Part shown: one piece after another, positions 1 to 8,921 of the stretch
How the letters are laid out: every line of letters starts with the position of its first letter
How positions within the stretch are numbered: the stretch's first letter is position 1
DNA from: JBBSOK01 sp038259825
Lineage (GTDB): Bacteria > Bacteroidota > Bacteroidia > Flavobacteriales > Flavobacteriaceae
Assembly (NCBI GenBank): GCA_038259825.1
Contig: JBBSOK010000027.1
Coordinates: forward strand, 1 to 28,606
Direction: 5' to 3'
Length of the DNA: 28,606 nt
The notes under the pieces: model-generated
Seen by the model: the letters and a program-made list of their open reading frames with translations, nothing else
Databases searched by the model: none
Told to the model about the DNA's origin: nothing
Position numbers and translations under genes: made by a program

Positions 1-680
1 ACACAAGCATCAGTATGTTTTACAAATTGATTTTTAAGCATGTTTCTGAAACCTTCATGCTTCATTTTTTCCATAAAAATCTGAACCATTGGCGCTGTTT
101 CTCCAGTAATTCCACTATCTAATAAAAATACAGCTCCTTTCCCGTTTTCAGTTTGGGAAGGTATGCCAGCAGGCTCAATATTATCTTGACTATTTATTAA
201 AATAGGAAGGCTCAAATAACTATTCAAAGGATCTAAACCCGAAGATTTACCGTGAAAAAAAGATTCCATTTCAGCGAAAATCTTTTTTAGTTGAAGTAAT
301 TTTTCACGCGTAAGATTTTCAAGTACGGTAATTTTATTTAAAGCATACTTATCGTAAATGGCTGCGACCAAAGCTCCGCTACTTCCAACACCATAACCCT
401 GCGGTATACTGCTGTCAAAATAAAGTCCAGCTTCAATGTCTGTATCTAAAGCATCAAAATCAAATGAAACTAAATCTGGTTTTTCTGAAGTAATTGAATG
501 CAAGTAAACTGAAAATCTTTTTAAATTCTCATTACTTTTATGTGTAGCAACAATATGATTTTCATCAATTTTTAAAGCTCCATTATAAAAATTATAAGGT
601 ATAGAAAGGCCTTTAGAGTCTTTTATAATACCGTATTCACCAAAAAGTAGAATTTTAGAATAAAATAAGGGTCCGAGCAT
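1..680 (-). CDS. GHMP-family kinase, mevalonate kinase-like (C-terminus beyond the window edge)
   Basis: A 226-codon open frame starts at the ATG at 680 (MLGPLFYSKILLFGEYGI) and runs off the left edge without a stop. The opening matches the GHMP kinase N-terminus, where a strand leads into a short substrate-binding G-E-Y-G stretch. A phosphate-binding loop follows at about residues 94-106 (SIPQGYGVGSSGALVAA), which is GHMP motif 2. The family phosphorylates small alcohols such as mevalonate with ATP in the cytoplasm. The gene lies 133 bp downstream of diphosphomevalonate decarboxylase on the same strand, so mevalonate or phosphomevalonate is the likely substrate. Which of the two cannot be told from this fragment. 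The third GHMP motif lies outside the window. Confidence 0.85.
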   Translation of the reverse strand, partial: MLGPLFYSKILLFGEYGIIKDSKGLSIPYNFYNGALKIDENHIVATHKSNENLKRFSVYLHSITSEKPDLVSFDFDALDTDIEAGLYFDSSIPQGYGVGSSGALVAAIYDKYALNKITVLENLTREKLLQLKKIFAEMESFFHGKSSGLDPLNSYLSLPILINSQDNIEPAGIPSQTENGKGAVFLLDSGITGETAPMVQIFMEKMKHEGFRNMLKNQFVKHTDAC

Positions 681-813
681 AGGTTTGAAACTAGTAGCTA
701 ATATAGCAGTACAAAGATACAGAAAGTAAATAAGTTATTGCTATAAACATACAGATGATGAACAATTGTAATGCAAAATTGTATCAATAATTATAGTCTA
801 AATTACTGCATAT

Positions 814-1908
814 TTAAATAGAACATGCTCCAAAACCTACAATATCGTGAATAAATTCTCCGTTTTTACAAAATTGAGATAGTTCATTCTCTATAAATTT
901 TTGAATTTCAGCCTTTTCATTTTCAGGATAAAGTACGTGAACGTTGGCGCCAGCATCTAACGTAAAACAAACATTGCTCTTGTTCTTTTCGCGAAAGCTC
1001 CAAATACTATTTAAAATTTGAAGTGTATTTGGTTTCATTAAAATAAAATACGGCATAGATGTCATCATCATTGCATGTAGGCTTAATGCTTCGCTTTCTA
1101 CAATTTTAATAAATTCTGAAAGATTACCACTTGCAAAAACTGAGATTAATTTTGAAAGATTATCATTGGCTTGTGCAAAACGTTGTTCGGCAAAAGGATG
1201 ATTAATCATTAGATTGTGGCCAACAGTGCTACTTACTTGCTTTTCGCCTTTGTCTACCAATAAAATTGTGTCTTGATAGTTTTCAAAATTTTTGTGGATT
1301 TTTCTAATATATTTCGTCCCAAAAAGATTGCTACTCTCTTCAATTTTTGGATGTTTTCCCCAAGAAACTAGCGGTCCTTCAATACTTCTACACGCGCTGC
1401 CAGAACCCAAACGAGAAAGAAATGAAGCTTTATTTTTATAAACATCCCCGAGAGTAGTCGATGAGTTGGTAATTGAAACAAGCCGAAGTTCCATTTCAAC
1501 CAAGCAAAAAGCTAAAGCACTCATGCCGCTTGCCGAAGATGCAATACCAGAACTATGCGGGAAACTATTTGATGTTTCAATTTTAAATTTATAATCTTTT
1601 AAAAAAGGTAGATAAACTTCAACTCTTTCAAAGAATTTTTGAATTTTAGGTTCAAACGAAACTTCTCTTTTCCCATCGAGGAAAACTTCAAAATTAAAAT
1701 CTATACTAGTTGAAATTTTCTGAAAAGAAAGTGCTGTTTTCGTATTGCAATTGGAAAGTGTAAAACTAATTGATGCATTTTTTGGCAATTGCTCGCCATA
1801 TTTACCCCAATATTTTACCAGCGCTATATTGCTTGGAGATTGGCAGGTAATACTCCCTTCTTCAATTGAATTTTTATATGCTTCGGGTAAAAAATGCTTT
1901 TCAATCAT
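814..1908 (-). CDS. mvaD: Diphosphomevalonate decarboxylase
   Basis: 364 residues, the usual size or slightly longer for the family. It catalyses ATP-dependent decarboxylation of mevalonate diphosphate to isopentenyl diphosphate, the last step of the mevalonate pathway. Visible signatures are the N-terminal SPSNIALVKYWGK (residues 24-36), the NASIS stretch (44-48), the phosphate-binding loop PHSSGIASSASGMSA (117-131) and LDAGANVHVLYP, whose Asp318 aligns with the catalytic aspartate of the family. These features separate it from mevalonate kinase. Together with the downstream GHMP kinase it forms a mevalonate-pathway unit. Its start faces the divergent sigma-factor gene across 206 bp. The roughly 15 residues before the conserved core vary in this family, so a slightly later start is possible. 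Confidence 0.95.
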   Translation of the reverse strand: MIEKHFLPEAYKNSIEEGSITCQSPSNIALVKYWGKYGEQLPKNASISFTLSNCNTKTALSFQKISTSIDFNFEVFLDGKREVSFEPKIQKFFERVEVYLPFLKDYKFKIETSNSFPHSSGIASSASGMSALAFCLVEMELRLVSITNSSTTLGDVYKNKASFLSRLGSGSACRSIEGPLVSWGKHPKIEESSNLFGTKYIRKIHKNFENYQDTILLVDKGEKQVSSTVGHNLMINHPFAEQRFAQANDNLSKLISVFASGNLSEFIKIVESEALSLHAMMMTSMPYFILMKPNTLQILNSIWSFREKNKSNVCFTLDAGANVHVLYPENEKAEIQKFIENELSQFCKNGEFIHDIVGFGACSI

Positions 1909-1964
1909 AATTGTATTTACTGCTTTTGCTATTATTTTATTTTTTCAATAGAAAGAAATTTAAA

Positions 1965-1972
1965 CAAAAGTA
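1965..1972 (-). promoter_or_regulatory. Possible Bacteroidota -7 box upstream of mvaD
   Basis: Read on the minus strand this is TACTTTTG, a full match to the Bacteroidota housekeeping -7 consensus TAnnTTTG. It lies 56 bp before the mvaD start codon. No TTTG -33 element is seen at the usual distance, and the motif is short in an AT-rich region, so support is weak. Confidence 0.35.
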
Positions 1973-1992
1973 CCTTCTTTTATATATATAAT

Positions 1993-2020
1993 GATGACAT
2001 TTCAGAACAGTTTCGATGTA
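1993..2020 (+). promoter_or_regulatory. Putative ECF-sigma promoter, copy 1 (upstream of the sigma gene)
   Basis: GATGACAT (1993-2000), a 13-bp spacer, then CGATGTA (2014-2020). Exactly the same two blocks with the same 13-bp spacer occur at 6976-7003 and, on the minus strand, at 10064-10091. Taken as -35 and -10 hexamers (GATGAC and CGATGT) the spacing is 15 bp, which is in the range for ECF sigma factors. It sits 94 bp before the sigma-factor start codon, which suggests autoregulation. The match is direct; assignment to this sigma factor is inferred from the gene context. Confidence 0.75.
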
Positions 2021-2114
2021 TTAGCAACAAGAATATTTTATTATTATTATTTAGAAAATCTTTAAAACTTTCAACCAATAAAAATTATTCCTATCTTTCC
2101 CATTACTTCATAGT

Positions 2115-2690
2115 ATGGAAAAAGTTTTGGAAATAGAAAAACAACATACGCTTGTTACGTCCATTAGAAATAATGATCAACAGGTTCTAAAAAAACTATA
2201 TCTAAGCAATTACCAAAAAGTTGAAAAACATATTTTAGCTAATAACGGCTCCATCCACCAAGCAAAAGATGCCTATCAAGATGCGTTTTTGGCGATGTAT
2301 CAAAACGTAAAAGCCGGTAAATTTTTACCTTTAAATGAAACAGCTTTACAGGGTTATTTATATACAATTGCAAAAAATAAATGGACAGATTATTTACGAT
2401 CCGCACAGTTTAAAAAAGTGAAGGGAATCTCTGAAAATTTAAGCGGCAAGCTTTCTGAATATGATGACGAAAATGTAGAAGATGATTTTCAAGTAAAAAT
2501 GGACTGCACTTTGGATGCATTCTCAAAAATAGGCGAAGAGTGCAGACAGGTTTTAATACTATATTATTTTAATAAACATTCGATGCGAGAAATAGCGGAA
2601 AAACAAGATTTGGAAGAAGCCTCCGTTCGTAACAAAAAATATCGCTGTTTAAAGCAGCTTAAAAAACTTGCTTTTAACAAAAGTGATTAA
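2115..2690 (+). CDS. RNA polymerase ECF-type sigma factor
   Basis: 191 residues, a normal ECF (group 4) sigma length. Region 2 covers about residues 24-95, with the core-binding helix around DAYQDAFLAMYQNV and the -10 recognition segment near YLYTIAKNKWTDYLRSAQ. Region 4 covers about 130-185, with a helix-turn-helix at SMREIAEKQDLEEASVRNKK that would bind the -35 element. The start follows a 94-bp leader carrying a putative promoter of the same type as two downstream targets, so the gene probably activates itself. The next gene begins 4 bp after the stop codon and has the features of a membrane anti-sigma factor, and a TPR-CHAT gene follows. No extra C-terminal domain is present. Confidence 0.93.
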   Translation: MEKVLEIEKQHTLVTSIRNNDQQVLKKLYLSNYQKVEKHILANNGSIHQAKDAYQDAFLAMYQNVKAGKFLPLNETALQGYLYTIAKNKWTDYLRSAQFKKVKGISENLSGKLSEYDDENVEDDFQVKMDCTLDAFSKIGEECRQVLILYYFNKHSMREIAEKQDLEEASVRNKKYRCLKQLKKLAFNKSD

Positions 2691-2694
2691 TTAA

Positions 2695-3444
2695 ATGGAA
2701 CAAAAAAAGAATACATCCCCTGAAAATATTGAGGCTGTCGAAAGGTACCTCAACAATGAAATGACTGCCGCCGAGCGTTTGGAATTTGACGCACGCCTAA
2801 TTGAAGATGCAATATTTAGTACTGAATTTGAAGAAACAAAAGCCGTAATTTTAGGTATTGAAAGTGCGGCGCTAAAAGAGGAACTTGATATTTTCCATAC
2901 AGAAATTAGTGCGAAAAAAACCGGTGTTAATTCTGAAACTAATTCAAGAAATTTTGCTAGGAAATTGATTCCTTATTCAATAGCTGCCTCAATAATTTTG
3001 GCAATTGGGTTGTTTTTATATACAAACCAAACGCCAACAAACGACAAGCTTTTTGCGGCATATTTTACGCCAGATCCTGGTTTACCAACCAAAATGGGAT
3101 CTAACAATAATTTTGAGTTTTATGATGCAATGGTAGATTATAAGCGGAAGGAGTATGATACAGCTATAAAAAAGTGGAAAACACTACAACAATACGATAC
3201 CGAAAATGACACTTTAAATTATTTTATCGGTGTTTCATATCTTGCAAAAGGTGATGGAATGAATGCTGAAAAATATCTACAAAATGCCATCGAAAACAGT
3301 GCAGGCTTTTTAGAAAATGATGGTTACTTTTATTTGGGAATGGCAAACCTTAAAGCCAACAATTCTGAGAAAGCGAAGGTAAATTTCAAAAAATGCGCTA
3401 CAGAAAAATGTAAAGAAATATTAGCTGAATTAGACCGGAAATAA
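2695..3444 (+). CDS. Single-pass membrane TPR protein, candidate anti-sigma factor
   Basis: 249 residues. Residues 1-88 are a charged, predicted cytoplasmic segment containing VERYLNNEMTAAERLEFDARL, a helix type common at the N-terminus of Bacteroidota anti-sigma-like and sigma-linked TPR proteins. Residues 91-110 form one hydrophobic membrane span (LIPYSIAASIILAIGLFLYT), preceded by R-K, so the N-terminus should be inside and the C-terminus in the periplasm. Residues about 139-245 hold roughly three TPR-like helical pairs. There is no zinc-binding HxxxCxxC anti-sigma motif. The gene starts 4 bp after the sigma stop codon, so the two are probably co-translated. Sigma binding is inferred from position and topology, not from a recognised anti-sigma domain. 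Confidence 0.75.
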   Translation: MEQKKNTSPENIEAVERYLNNEMTAAERLEFDARLIEDAIFSTEFEETKAVILGIESAALKEELDIFHTEISAKKTGVNSETNSRNFARKLIPYSIAASIILAIGLFLYTNQTPTNDKLFAAYFTPDPGLPTKMGSNNNFEFYDAMVDYKRKEYDTAIKKWKTLQQYDTENDTLNYFIGVSYLAKGDGMNAEKYLQNAIENSAGFLENDGYFYLGMANLKANNSEKAKVNFKKCATEKCKEILAELDRK

Positions 3445-3607
3445 ATTCAAATAAATAATTTCGCATATTATAATATCTTCATCTCTAAAACTTTTTATTT
3501 TCAAAAAGTGTAGATTTATTTTCGTTATGCTTTTATAAAATTCAAATAAAAAAAATTGTATCTTCAATGCAAAATATCCCCCTTGTAATTTTCTAATTAA
3601 ATTTTCA

Positions 3608-6600
3608 ATGTTTTTATCATCGATATTTGAAAAAAAGAGGGTATTATTTTATTTTTTATTACTCATATTTTTGAGCAATTTTCCTGTTTTTGCCCAGACT
3701 TCTCCAATCACCATAAAATATATTCAAACTTTAATTGAGCAAGATTCCATTACAAAAGCTCAAAAAGAAGTTGATAGTAAGATCACCTACTACAAATCTG
3801 TTAAAAGATATGATTCTCTTGTAAAATTTATTCAGTTTGAAGGAAGTTTTAAATTGAATAAAGGGAACAAAAAACAAGCTATACAAAAAGCCGAAACGCT
3901 TATAGCTGAAATAAAAAAAGCAAACGACAACGTTACTACTCAAGATGCGCTGAAAGAGCTTGCTTGGGTTTATGACAACGCAGGAAATGTACAGAAAGCC
4001 TATGATATTGCAATTGAAGCTACAACATATGCCTCCAAAATAAAGGATCCAAAAAGTACAGCTTTAGCTTCCATTTATTACAAAATGGGTTATTATTCTT
4101 CCTTTCTTGGAAATTATACTTTAGCCAATAAAAACTACCAACTAGCCCTTTCCCTTCTAAAGAAAAGTAAACAAAATGATTATGAATTTTACAATCAAGT
4201 CTATAACGCTTTGGGCGGTGTAAAATGGCAGGAAGCAAAGTTGGACAGCGCAAAATATTACTTTGAGCAAGCTATAATTGTTTTGGAAAAAACAGATGCT
4301 AATGATATAATGAATAAGCATTACAGACCGGCATTAATAAAAATGAATCTCGCCGTTTTAGGAAATGCTCTTGGCAAAAACAACGAAGCAATTAAAAATT
4401 CCGAAGAAGCAATTAAAGGTTTTCAAAACTTTATAAATGAATCCACGGACGAATCAAGAGTTGCTAAAGCAAAAGGAAACCAATTAGTTGCAACAGATAA
4501 TCTCGCAGTGTTCTACAATACATTGGGTCAATATTCCCGCTCTCAGGAATTAATAGAATATTCCTATTCCCAAAAGAAGAAGCTTTACGAAAAGGACGAT
4601 ATGAATTTAATTATATCGCAAATAATTCTGGCAGAAGCAAAAATTGCAAGCCAAGATTTTGAAGGCGCCAATAAAAATATAGATGATGCCTTGGATTTAT
4701 TGAAAACAAGTCACGGCGCAGATTTATATTGGCAAGCCGCCGCACTTTCAACCAAAGCAACTATTTGCGACAACCTTGGAGACATAAAAAATGCAGAGAT
4801 TTTTTATGAAAAGAGTGAAATAATCTACCGTAAATCAAATGATGGCGCGTCCCAAGGGTTTTTAGATGGGATGCTACAACAATCGCTTTTTTATGCTGAA
4901 AACGGAAGAAGGAATAAAGCAATTTCACTTGCAACTGAAATGTATGATATTACCCATAACGGGGATTATAAAAATACCATTCAACAGTTTTATCATACAT
5001 TGAATTTGGCGCAAGTAAATTTCAGTTTAAAAAATTATAACGAAGCGCTAAAATATAGCAGAGAAGCACTGGAATACAAAGTGACATCAGAAAATGGGAG
5101 CGTTAGCGCCTCAGATTCTATTTTAGGGCAATACAGGAAACCGCAAGCATTACTTATTAATGCTCAATCTAGATATTTTTTAGCAACAGAAAAAAACGAA
5201 AAATTCATTAAAAGTATTTTAGCTGAAATTGAAGAAGGCATATCCATTTTAGACCAGCGAAAAAAAGTAGTTAACAACATAGAAGACAATACGTTACTTT
5301 TAAAAGAAAATGAAAATTTATTAAATTTTGCCGAAAAATTACGTCTTGAACTCTTTAATAAAACCAAAGACAACAAATATCTTGATGATTTGATTGCACT
5401 GCATGAGTCTAGTATTTACAATCGAATTCGGTCAAGGTTGAATCTACAGGAAAATGTTGCTTTTCAAAATATTCCAGCTGATGTTATTATTAAAGAGAAA
5501 GACTTAAAAGCCAAAATGATATCATCTTTAGAAGAATCTGAAGAAGGAAATATTTCAACATTTTTTGAAGCATCTAACAAATGGGAAGCATTTTTAGAAA
5601 ATTTAAAAAAGCAGTATCCCAAATATTACAAAATGCGATATGCAACTTTGGAACAATCTATTGCTGACTTACAGCAGAAAATTCCTGAAAACACAACTGT
5701 TATAAGGTATATTTTTATTGAAGAAGATTTGTATGCTTTTGTAGTTTCAAGCAATATCAAAAAAATGATAAAATTGGACTTTTCAAAAGTTAAGAACTAC
5801 ATTCCAAAACTTAAAAATAACGATTTTTCGGTTCAGGAAATGAGCCCTATGCTTTACGAACTATACAATTCATTATGGTTTCCGCTTGATAAATTTGTGA
5901 AAACTGAAAAAGTAGTAATTATTCCAGATTTAGATTTATTCAATTTAAGTTTTGAAACATTAACACCAAAACCTATTAAAGATTTTAAAGAAATTTCAAC
6001 AAACAGCCTACTGGCAAAGTATGATATTTCTTATAATTTCAGTTTATTACTTTTTAAGGACAAAAGGAAAGTTGCCAATTATTCTTCAGAATTTATAGCA
6101 TTTGCACCAGGTTTCAATAAGAAAATGAAAGATGAATATACGGTTTCTATTAAAGATTCTGTTCAACTAGATAAAGCATATTTAAATTTATTACCGCAAC
6201 CTTTCAGCGAAGATTTGGTCAAGCAATACGCCAAAACCTTTAAAGGAGAATTTTTCATTAACGAAAATGCAAATAAGGAAATTTTTGTAAATCAGGCCAA
6301 GGAACACAAAATTATACATATTGGCACGCACGCAGAAAGCAATAACATAAGCCCAGAATTAAGCCGACTTATTTTTGCCAAAAAAACAGAGGGTAGAACA
6401 GATTATGATGCAAACTCCTTATATTCTTATGAAATTTACAATATAGATTTGTCTTCCAATCTTGCCATTTTAACTGCATGCGAAACAGGCAAACCAACCT
6501 ACCAAGCAGGTGAAGGAATGATTTCCTTAGCTCACGCTTTTAATTACGCCGGCAGCGAAAGTATATTAACAAGCCTGTGGGAAATTGATGAAGAAAGCAG

Positions 6601-6862
6601 TGCTAAAATTGTCAAACTCTTTTACGATAATCTTAGCGATGGAATGCCAAAAGATGAGGCATTACGAAAGGCAAAACTTAGCTACATAGCCACCGCCGAA
6701 GGTAGAACGGCATCGCCACAATACTGGGCAGGTTTGGTCTTAATTGGTGACACTTCACCAATACATTTGAACACAGGAATATCTATCTGGTGGTGGGTTT
6801 TTGGTGGATTAATAGTTTTGTTTTTTATTTATATTCTTATAGCCTACAGAAAGCGCGATTAA
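3608..6862 (+). CDS. Secreted, membrane-anchored TPR-CHAT caspase-like protein
   Basis: 1084 residues. A signal peptide (about 1-29, ending PVFA before Gln30) is followed by many TPR-type helical repeats (about 50-600) and a CHAT domain (about 680-1048). The CHAT family is clan CD, related to caspases and separase. The expected catalytic dyad is present: His908 in IIHIGTHAE and Cys958 in ILTACETG, followed by the conserved GEGMISLAHAFNYAGSESIL and SLWEIDE. A C-terminal membrane span (about 1056-1078, IWWWVFGGLIVLFFIYILIA) ends in YRKRD, which predicts a periplasmic protease anchored in the inner membrane with a short cytoplasmic tail. It follows the anti-sigma-like gene by 163 bp, with no clear terminator between. 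Natural substrates are unknown. Cleavage of the neighbouring membrane protein is a hypothesis. Confidence 0.9.
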   Translation: MFLSSIFEKKRVLFYFLLLIFLSNFPVFAQTSPITIKYIQTLIEQDSITKAQKEVDSKITYYKSVKRYDSLVKFIQFEGSFKLNKGNKKQAIQKAETLIAEIKKANDNVTTQDALKELAWVYDNAGNVQKAYDIAIEATTYASKIKDPKSTALASIYYKMGYYSSFLGNYTLANKNYQLALSLLKKSKQNDYEFYNQVYNALGGVKWQEAKLDSAKYYFEQAIIVLEKTDANDIMNKHYRPALIKMNLAVLGNALGKNNEAIKNSEEAIKGFQNFINESTDESRVAKAKGNQLVATDNLAVFYNTLGQYSRSQELIEYSYSQKKKLYEKDDMNLIISQIILAEAKIASQDFEGANKNIDDALDLLKTSHGADLYWQAAALSTKATICDNLGDIKNAEIFYEKSEIIYRKSNDGASQGFLDGMLQQSLFYAENGRRNKAISLATEMYDITHNGDYKNTIQQFYHTLNLAQVNFSLKNYNEALKYSREALEYKVTSENGSVSASDSILGQYRKPQALLINAQSRYFLATEKNEKFIKSILAEIEEGISILDQRKKVVNNIEDNTLLLKENENLLNFAEKLRLELFNKTKDNKYLDDLIALHESSIYNRIRSRLNLQENVAFQNIPADVIIKEKDLKAKMISSLEESEEGNISTFFEASNKWEAFLENLKKQYPKYYKMRYATLEQSIADLQQKIPENTTVIRYIFIEEDLYAFVVSSNIKKMIKLDFSKVKNYIPKLKNNDFSVQEMSPMLYELYNSLWFPLDKFVKTEKVVIIPDLDLFNLSFETLTPKPIKDFKEISTNSLLAKYDISYNFSLLLFKDKRKVANYSSEFIAFAPGFNKKMKDEYTVSIKDSVQLDKAYLNLLPQPFSEDLVKQYAKTFKGEFFINENANKEIFVNQAKEHKIIHIGTHAESNNISPELSRLIFAKKTEGRTDYDANSLYSYEIYNIDLSSNLAILTACETGKPTYQAGEGMISLAHAFNYAGSESILTSLWEIDEESSAKIVKLFYDNLSDGMPKDEALRKAKLSYIATAEGRTASPQYWAGLVLIGDTSPIHLNTGISIWWWVFGGLIVLFFIYILIAYRKRD

Positions 6863-6975
6863 ATTATATTTTGTCGCATTTTATATTTTAAGGCAACTCA
6901 GACTATTAACTGAATATAAAATCCAATCTTGAATTCATGATCTTCATTTTTAAGTAAGAAGTTTAAAGTCTTAAT

Positions 6976-7003
6976 GATGACATCCCAAAACTTTTACGAT
7001 GTA
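6976..7003 (+). promoter_or_regulatory. Putative ECF-sigma promoter, copy 2
   Basis: GATGACAT (6976-6983), 13 bp, CGATGTA (6997-7003), identical in both blocks and in spacing to the site before the sigma gene. It lies 28 bp before the start codon of the repeat-containing T9SS protein. After a 5-bp gap the box ATAAACCATAAA (7009-7020) follows, also found in the same position in copy 3. Confidence 0.8.
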
Positions 7004-7031
7004 TCAACATAAACCATAAAACCATTTTAAA

Positions 7032-8621
7032 ATGAAAACAATTATTTTCCTAGCTGCATTCCTTACGATTACGTTTGGTATGCACGCACAAGACCCTGCC
7101 ATAATTTGGCAAAACACAATTGGCGGAAGTCTCGGCGATTTTTCTACAGATTTTGAACCAACGGCGGACGGCGGTTATATTATTGGCGGATATTCCACCT
7201 CCAATATATCTGGAGACAAAACAGAAAATAGCAATGGAGGTTCAGACATCTGGATTGTTAAATTAGATGGTAGCGGTAACATAATGTGGCAGAATACGAT
7301 AGGTGGAAGCGGCGAGGATTTACTTGTTTCAATTAAACAAACAACTGACGGTGGTTACATTTTAGGTGCAGGTTCAGATTCTAATATTTCTGGTGATAAG
7401 ACTGAAAATTCCCGTGGCGGACTTGATTATTGGATTTTGAAACTAGATGGCAACGGTAATATTATGTGGCAAAAAACCTATGGCGGAGCGCAACCTGAAT
7501 TTGAACCGAAAGTGGTAGAAACGTCAGATGGCGGTTATTTTGTTGGCGGCTATTCTGATAGTAATGTTTCTGGTGATAAAACAGATCCTACAAATGGTCA
7601 ACGGGATTATTGGGCATTAAAACTAGACAATACTGGAGCCATAGTTTGGCAAAATAGTATTGGTGGCAATCTTGTTGACAGGCCACAAGCGGCTTTTCAA
7701 ACCAATGACGGTGGGTATATTATTGGGGGCTTTTCCTCTTCAGATGTATCAGGCGATAAAACCGAACCCAATTTGGGAGTTAATGATAATTGGATCGTAA
7801 AATTGGATGCAAACGGAATCCTTCAATGGGAAAATACCATTGGTGGTAATGACAGCGATGTTTTGCGGGATATGATACAAACTACTGATGGCGGATATTT
7901 AGTGGGTGGATACTCCAAATCTAACATTTCAGGAGATAAAACCGAAAATTCACAAGGCGATTTTGACTTTTGGCTGTTAAAACTAGATGGAAGTGGAAAC
8001 ATCGTATGGCAAAATACTATAGGTGGCAGTGCCATAGATTATGTGCGCGACATTAAGCAACTTATGGATGGTAATTATATGATTGGCGGCTGGAGCAACT
8101 CAAACATAAGCGGTGACAAAACCGAAAACAGCAACGGCGGCTATGATTATTGGCTAGTAAAAATGGATGCTTCCGGAAACCTTCTTTCTCAAAACTCTAT
8201 TGGTGGCTCGGCAGATGAAAGCGGAACATATATTATTGAAAATGCTGATGGCACGTTTGCAATGTTTTGTTCTTCAGACAGCAATATTTCTGGTGATAAA
8301 GCAGATAATAATGAAGGCTTGGATGATTACTGGATTTTTAAAACTACCTCAGCAATCCTTGGCGTAACTACAAATGATTTTGGTCCGGCTTTGGCAATAT
8401 ATCCCAATCCTTCTACAGGAAATTTTAGTATTGATTTAGGCGAAAGCAGTTCAAAAACAAAAGTAGAAGTCTTGAATATAATAGGGCAACGATTTCAAAC
8501 ATTACAATTTGAAAATCAAAAGCTGTTGGAAGTAACAATTGAAGGCGCAAAAGGAATCTATATTATTAAAGTTTCAAATGCTGAAGGAAAAATGGCCACC
8601 TTTAAAGTAATTAAAGAATAG
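7032..8621 (+). CDS. T9SS-exported protein with seven 60-residue beta-propeller-like repeats
   Basis: 529 residues. A signal peptide (about 1-19, ending GMHA before QD) is followed by six full copies and one partial copy of a 60-residue repeat. Each copy contains DGGYIxGG, SNISGDKTEN, DYWIVKLD and GNIxWQNTIGG (x variable). Copies fall at about residues 45-104, 105-164, 165-224, 225-284, 285-344, 345-404 and 405-440. The regular period and the strand-turn pattern suggest a seven-bladed propeller, with SGDKT perhaps on an exposed loop. Residues about 450-529 are a T9SS type A sorting domain (IYPNPSTGNFSIDL, ending FKVIKE), so the protein should cross the outer membrane and be surface-attached or released. 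It has its own promoter of the ECF type and a strong terminator after it. No enzymatic motif is seen. Confidence 0.88.
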   Translation: MKTIIFLAAFLTITFGMHAQDPAIIWQNTIGGSLGDFSTDFEPTADGGYIIGGYSTSNISGDKTENSNGGSDIWIVKLDGSGNIMWQNTIGGSGEDLLVSIKQTTDGGYILGAGSDSNISGDKTENSRGGLDYWILKLDGNGNIMWQKTYGGAQPEFEPKVVETSDGGYFVGGYSDSNVSGDKTDPTNGQRDYWALKLDNTGAIVWQNSIGGNLVDRPQAAFQTNDGGYIIGGFSSSDVSGDKTEPNLGVNDNWIVKLDANGILQWENTIGGNDSDVLRDMIQTTDGGYLVGGYSKSNISGDKTENSQGDFDFWLLKLDGSGNIVWQNTIGGSAIDYVRDIKQLMDGNYMIGGWSNSNISGDKTENSNGGYDYWLVKMDASGNLLSQNSIGGSADESGTYIIENADGTFAMFCSSDSNISGDKADNNEGLDDYWIFKTTSAILGVTTNDFGPALAIYPNPSTGNFSIDLGESSSKTKVEVLNIIGQRFQTLQFENQKLLEVTIEGAKGIYIIKVSNAEGKMATFKVIKE

Positions 8622-8658
8622 AACGCAATAAGTGTGGGGATACTTATCAGCTTGGAAG

Positions 8659-8687
8659 AAACGCTCTGTAATGGAGCGTTTTTTTGC
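8659..8687 (+). terminator. Rho-independent terminator after the 60-residue-repeat gene
   Basis: An 8-bp stem AAACGCTC/GAGCGTTT with a 7-nt loop runs straight into a T-tract (8679-8685). It lies 37 bp after the stop codon of the gene ending at 8621. Confidence 0.85.
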
Positions 8688-8921
8688 TTTATACATCAAG
8701 TTAAAGTTGTACAAAAACATTACAATACTAGTGATGATAATATTTGAATAAGGTTAAAATATAAAAACTAAATACACTGTACGTTTTTCAGCTGAAAAAA
8801 AAGAAAGATTGTTTTTAATAATGATGATTTATAGCTTTACCGTTAAATTAAAACGAAATATAACAAGCAACTTGTTAAAAATCCACTCCGAAACAAATAC
8901 ACTATACTTTTTATTCGAATA

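Noticed and set aside
1059..1078. Further copy of the GATGACAT half-site inside mvaD
   Set aside because: ATGTCATC occurs in the coding strand complement, but no TACATCG follows at 13 bp and it points at no gene start.
3445..3607. Separate ECF-type promoter before the CHAT gene
   Set aside because: Neither GATGACAT nor CGATGTA is present in the 163-bp gap, so CHAT expression more likely depends on the upstream promoter or a housekeeping one.
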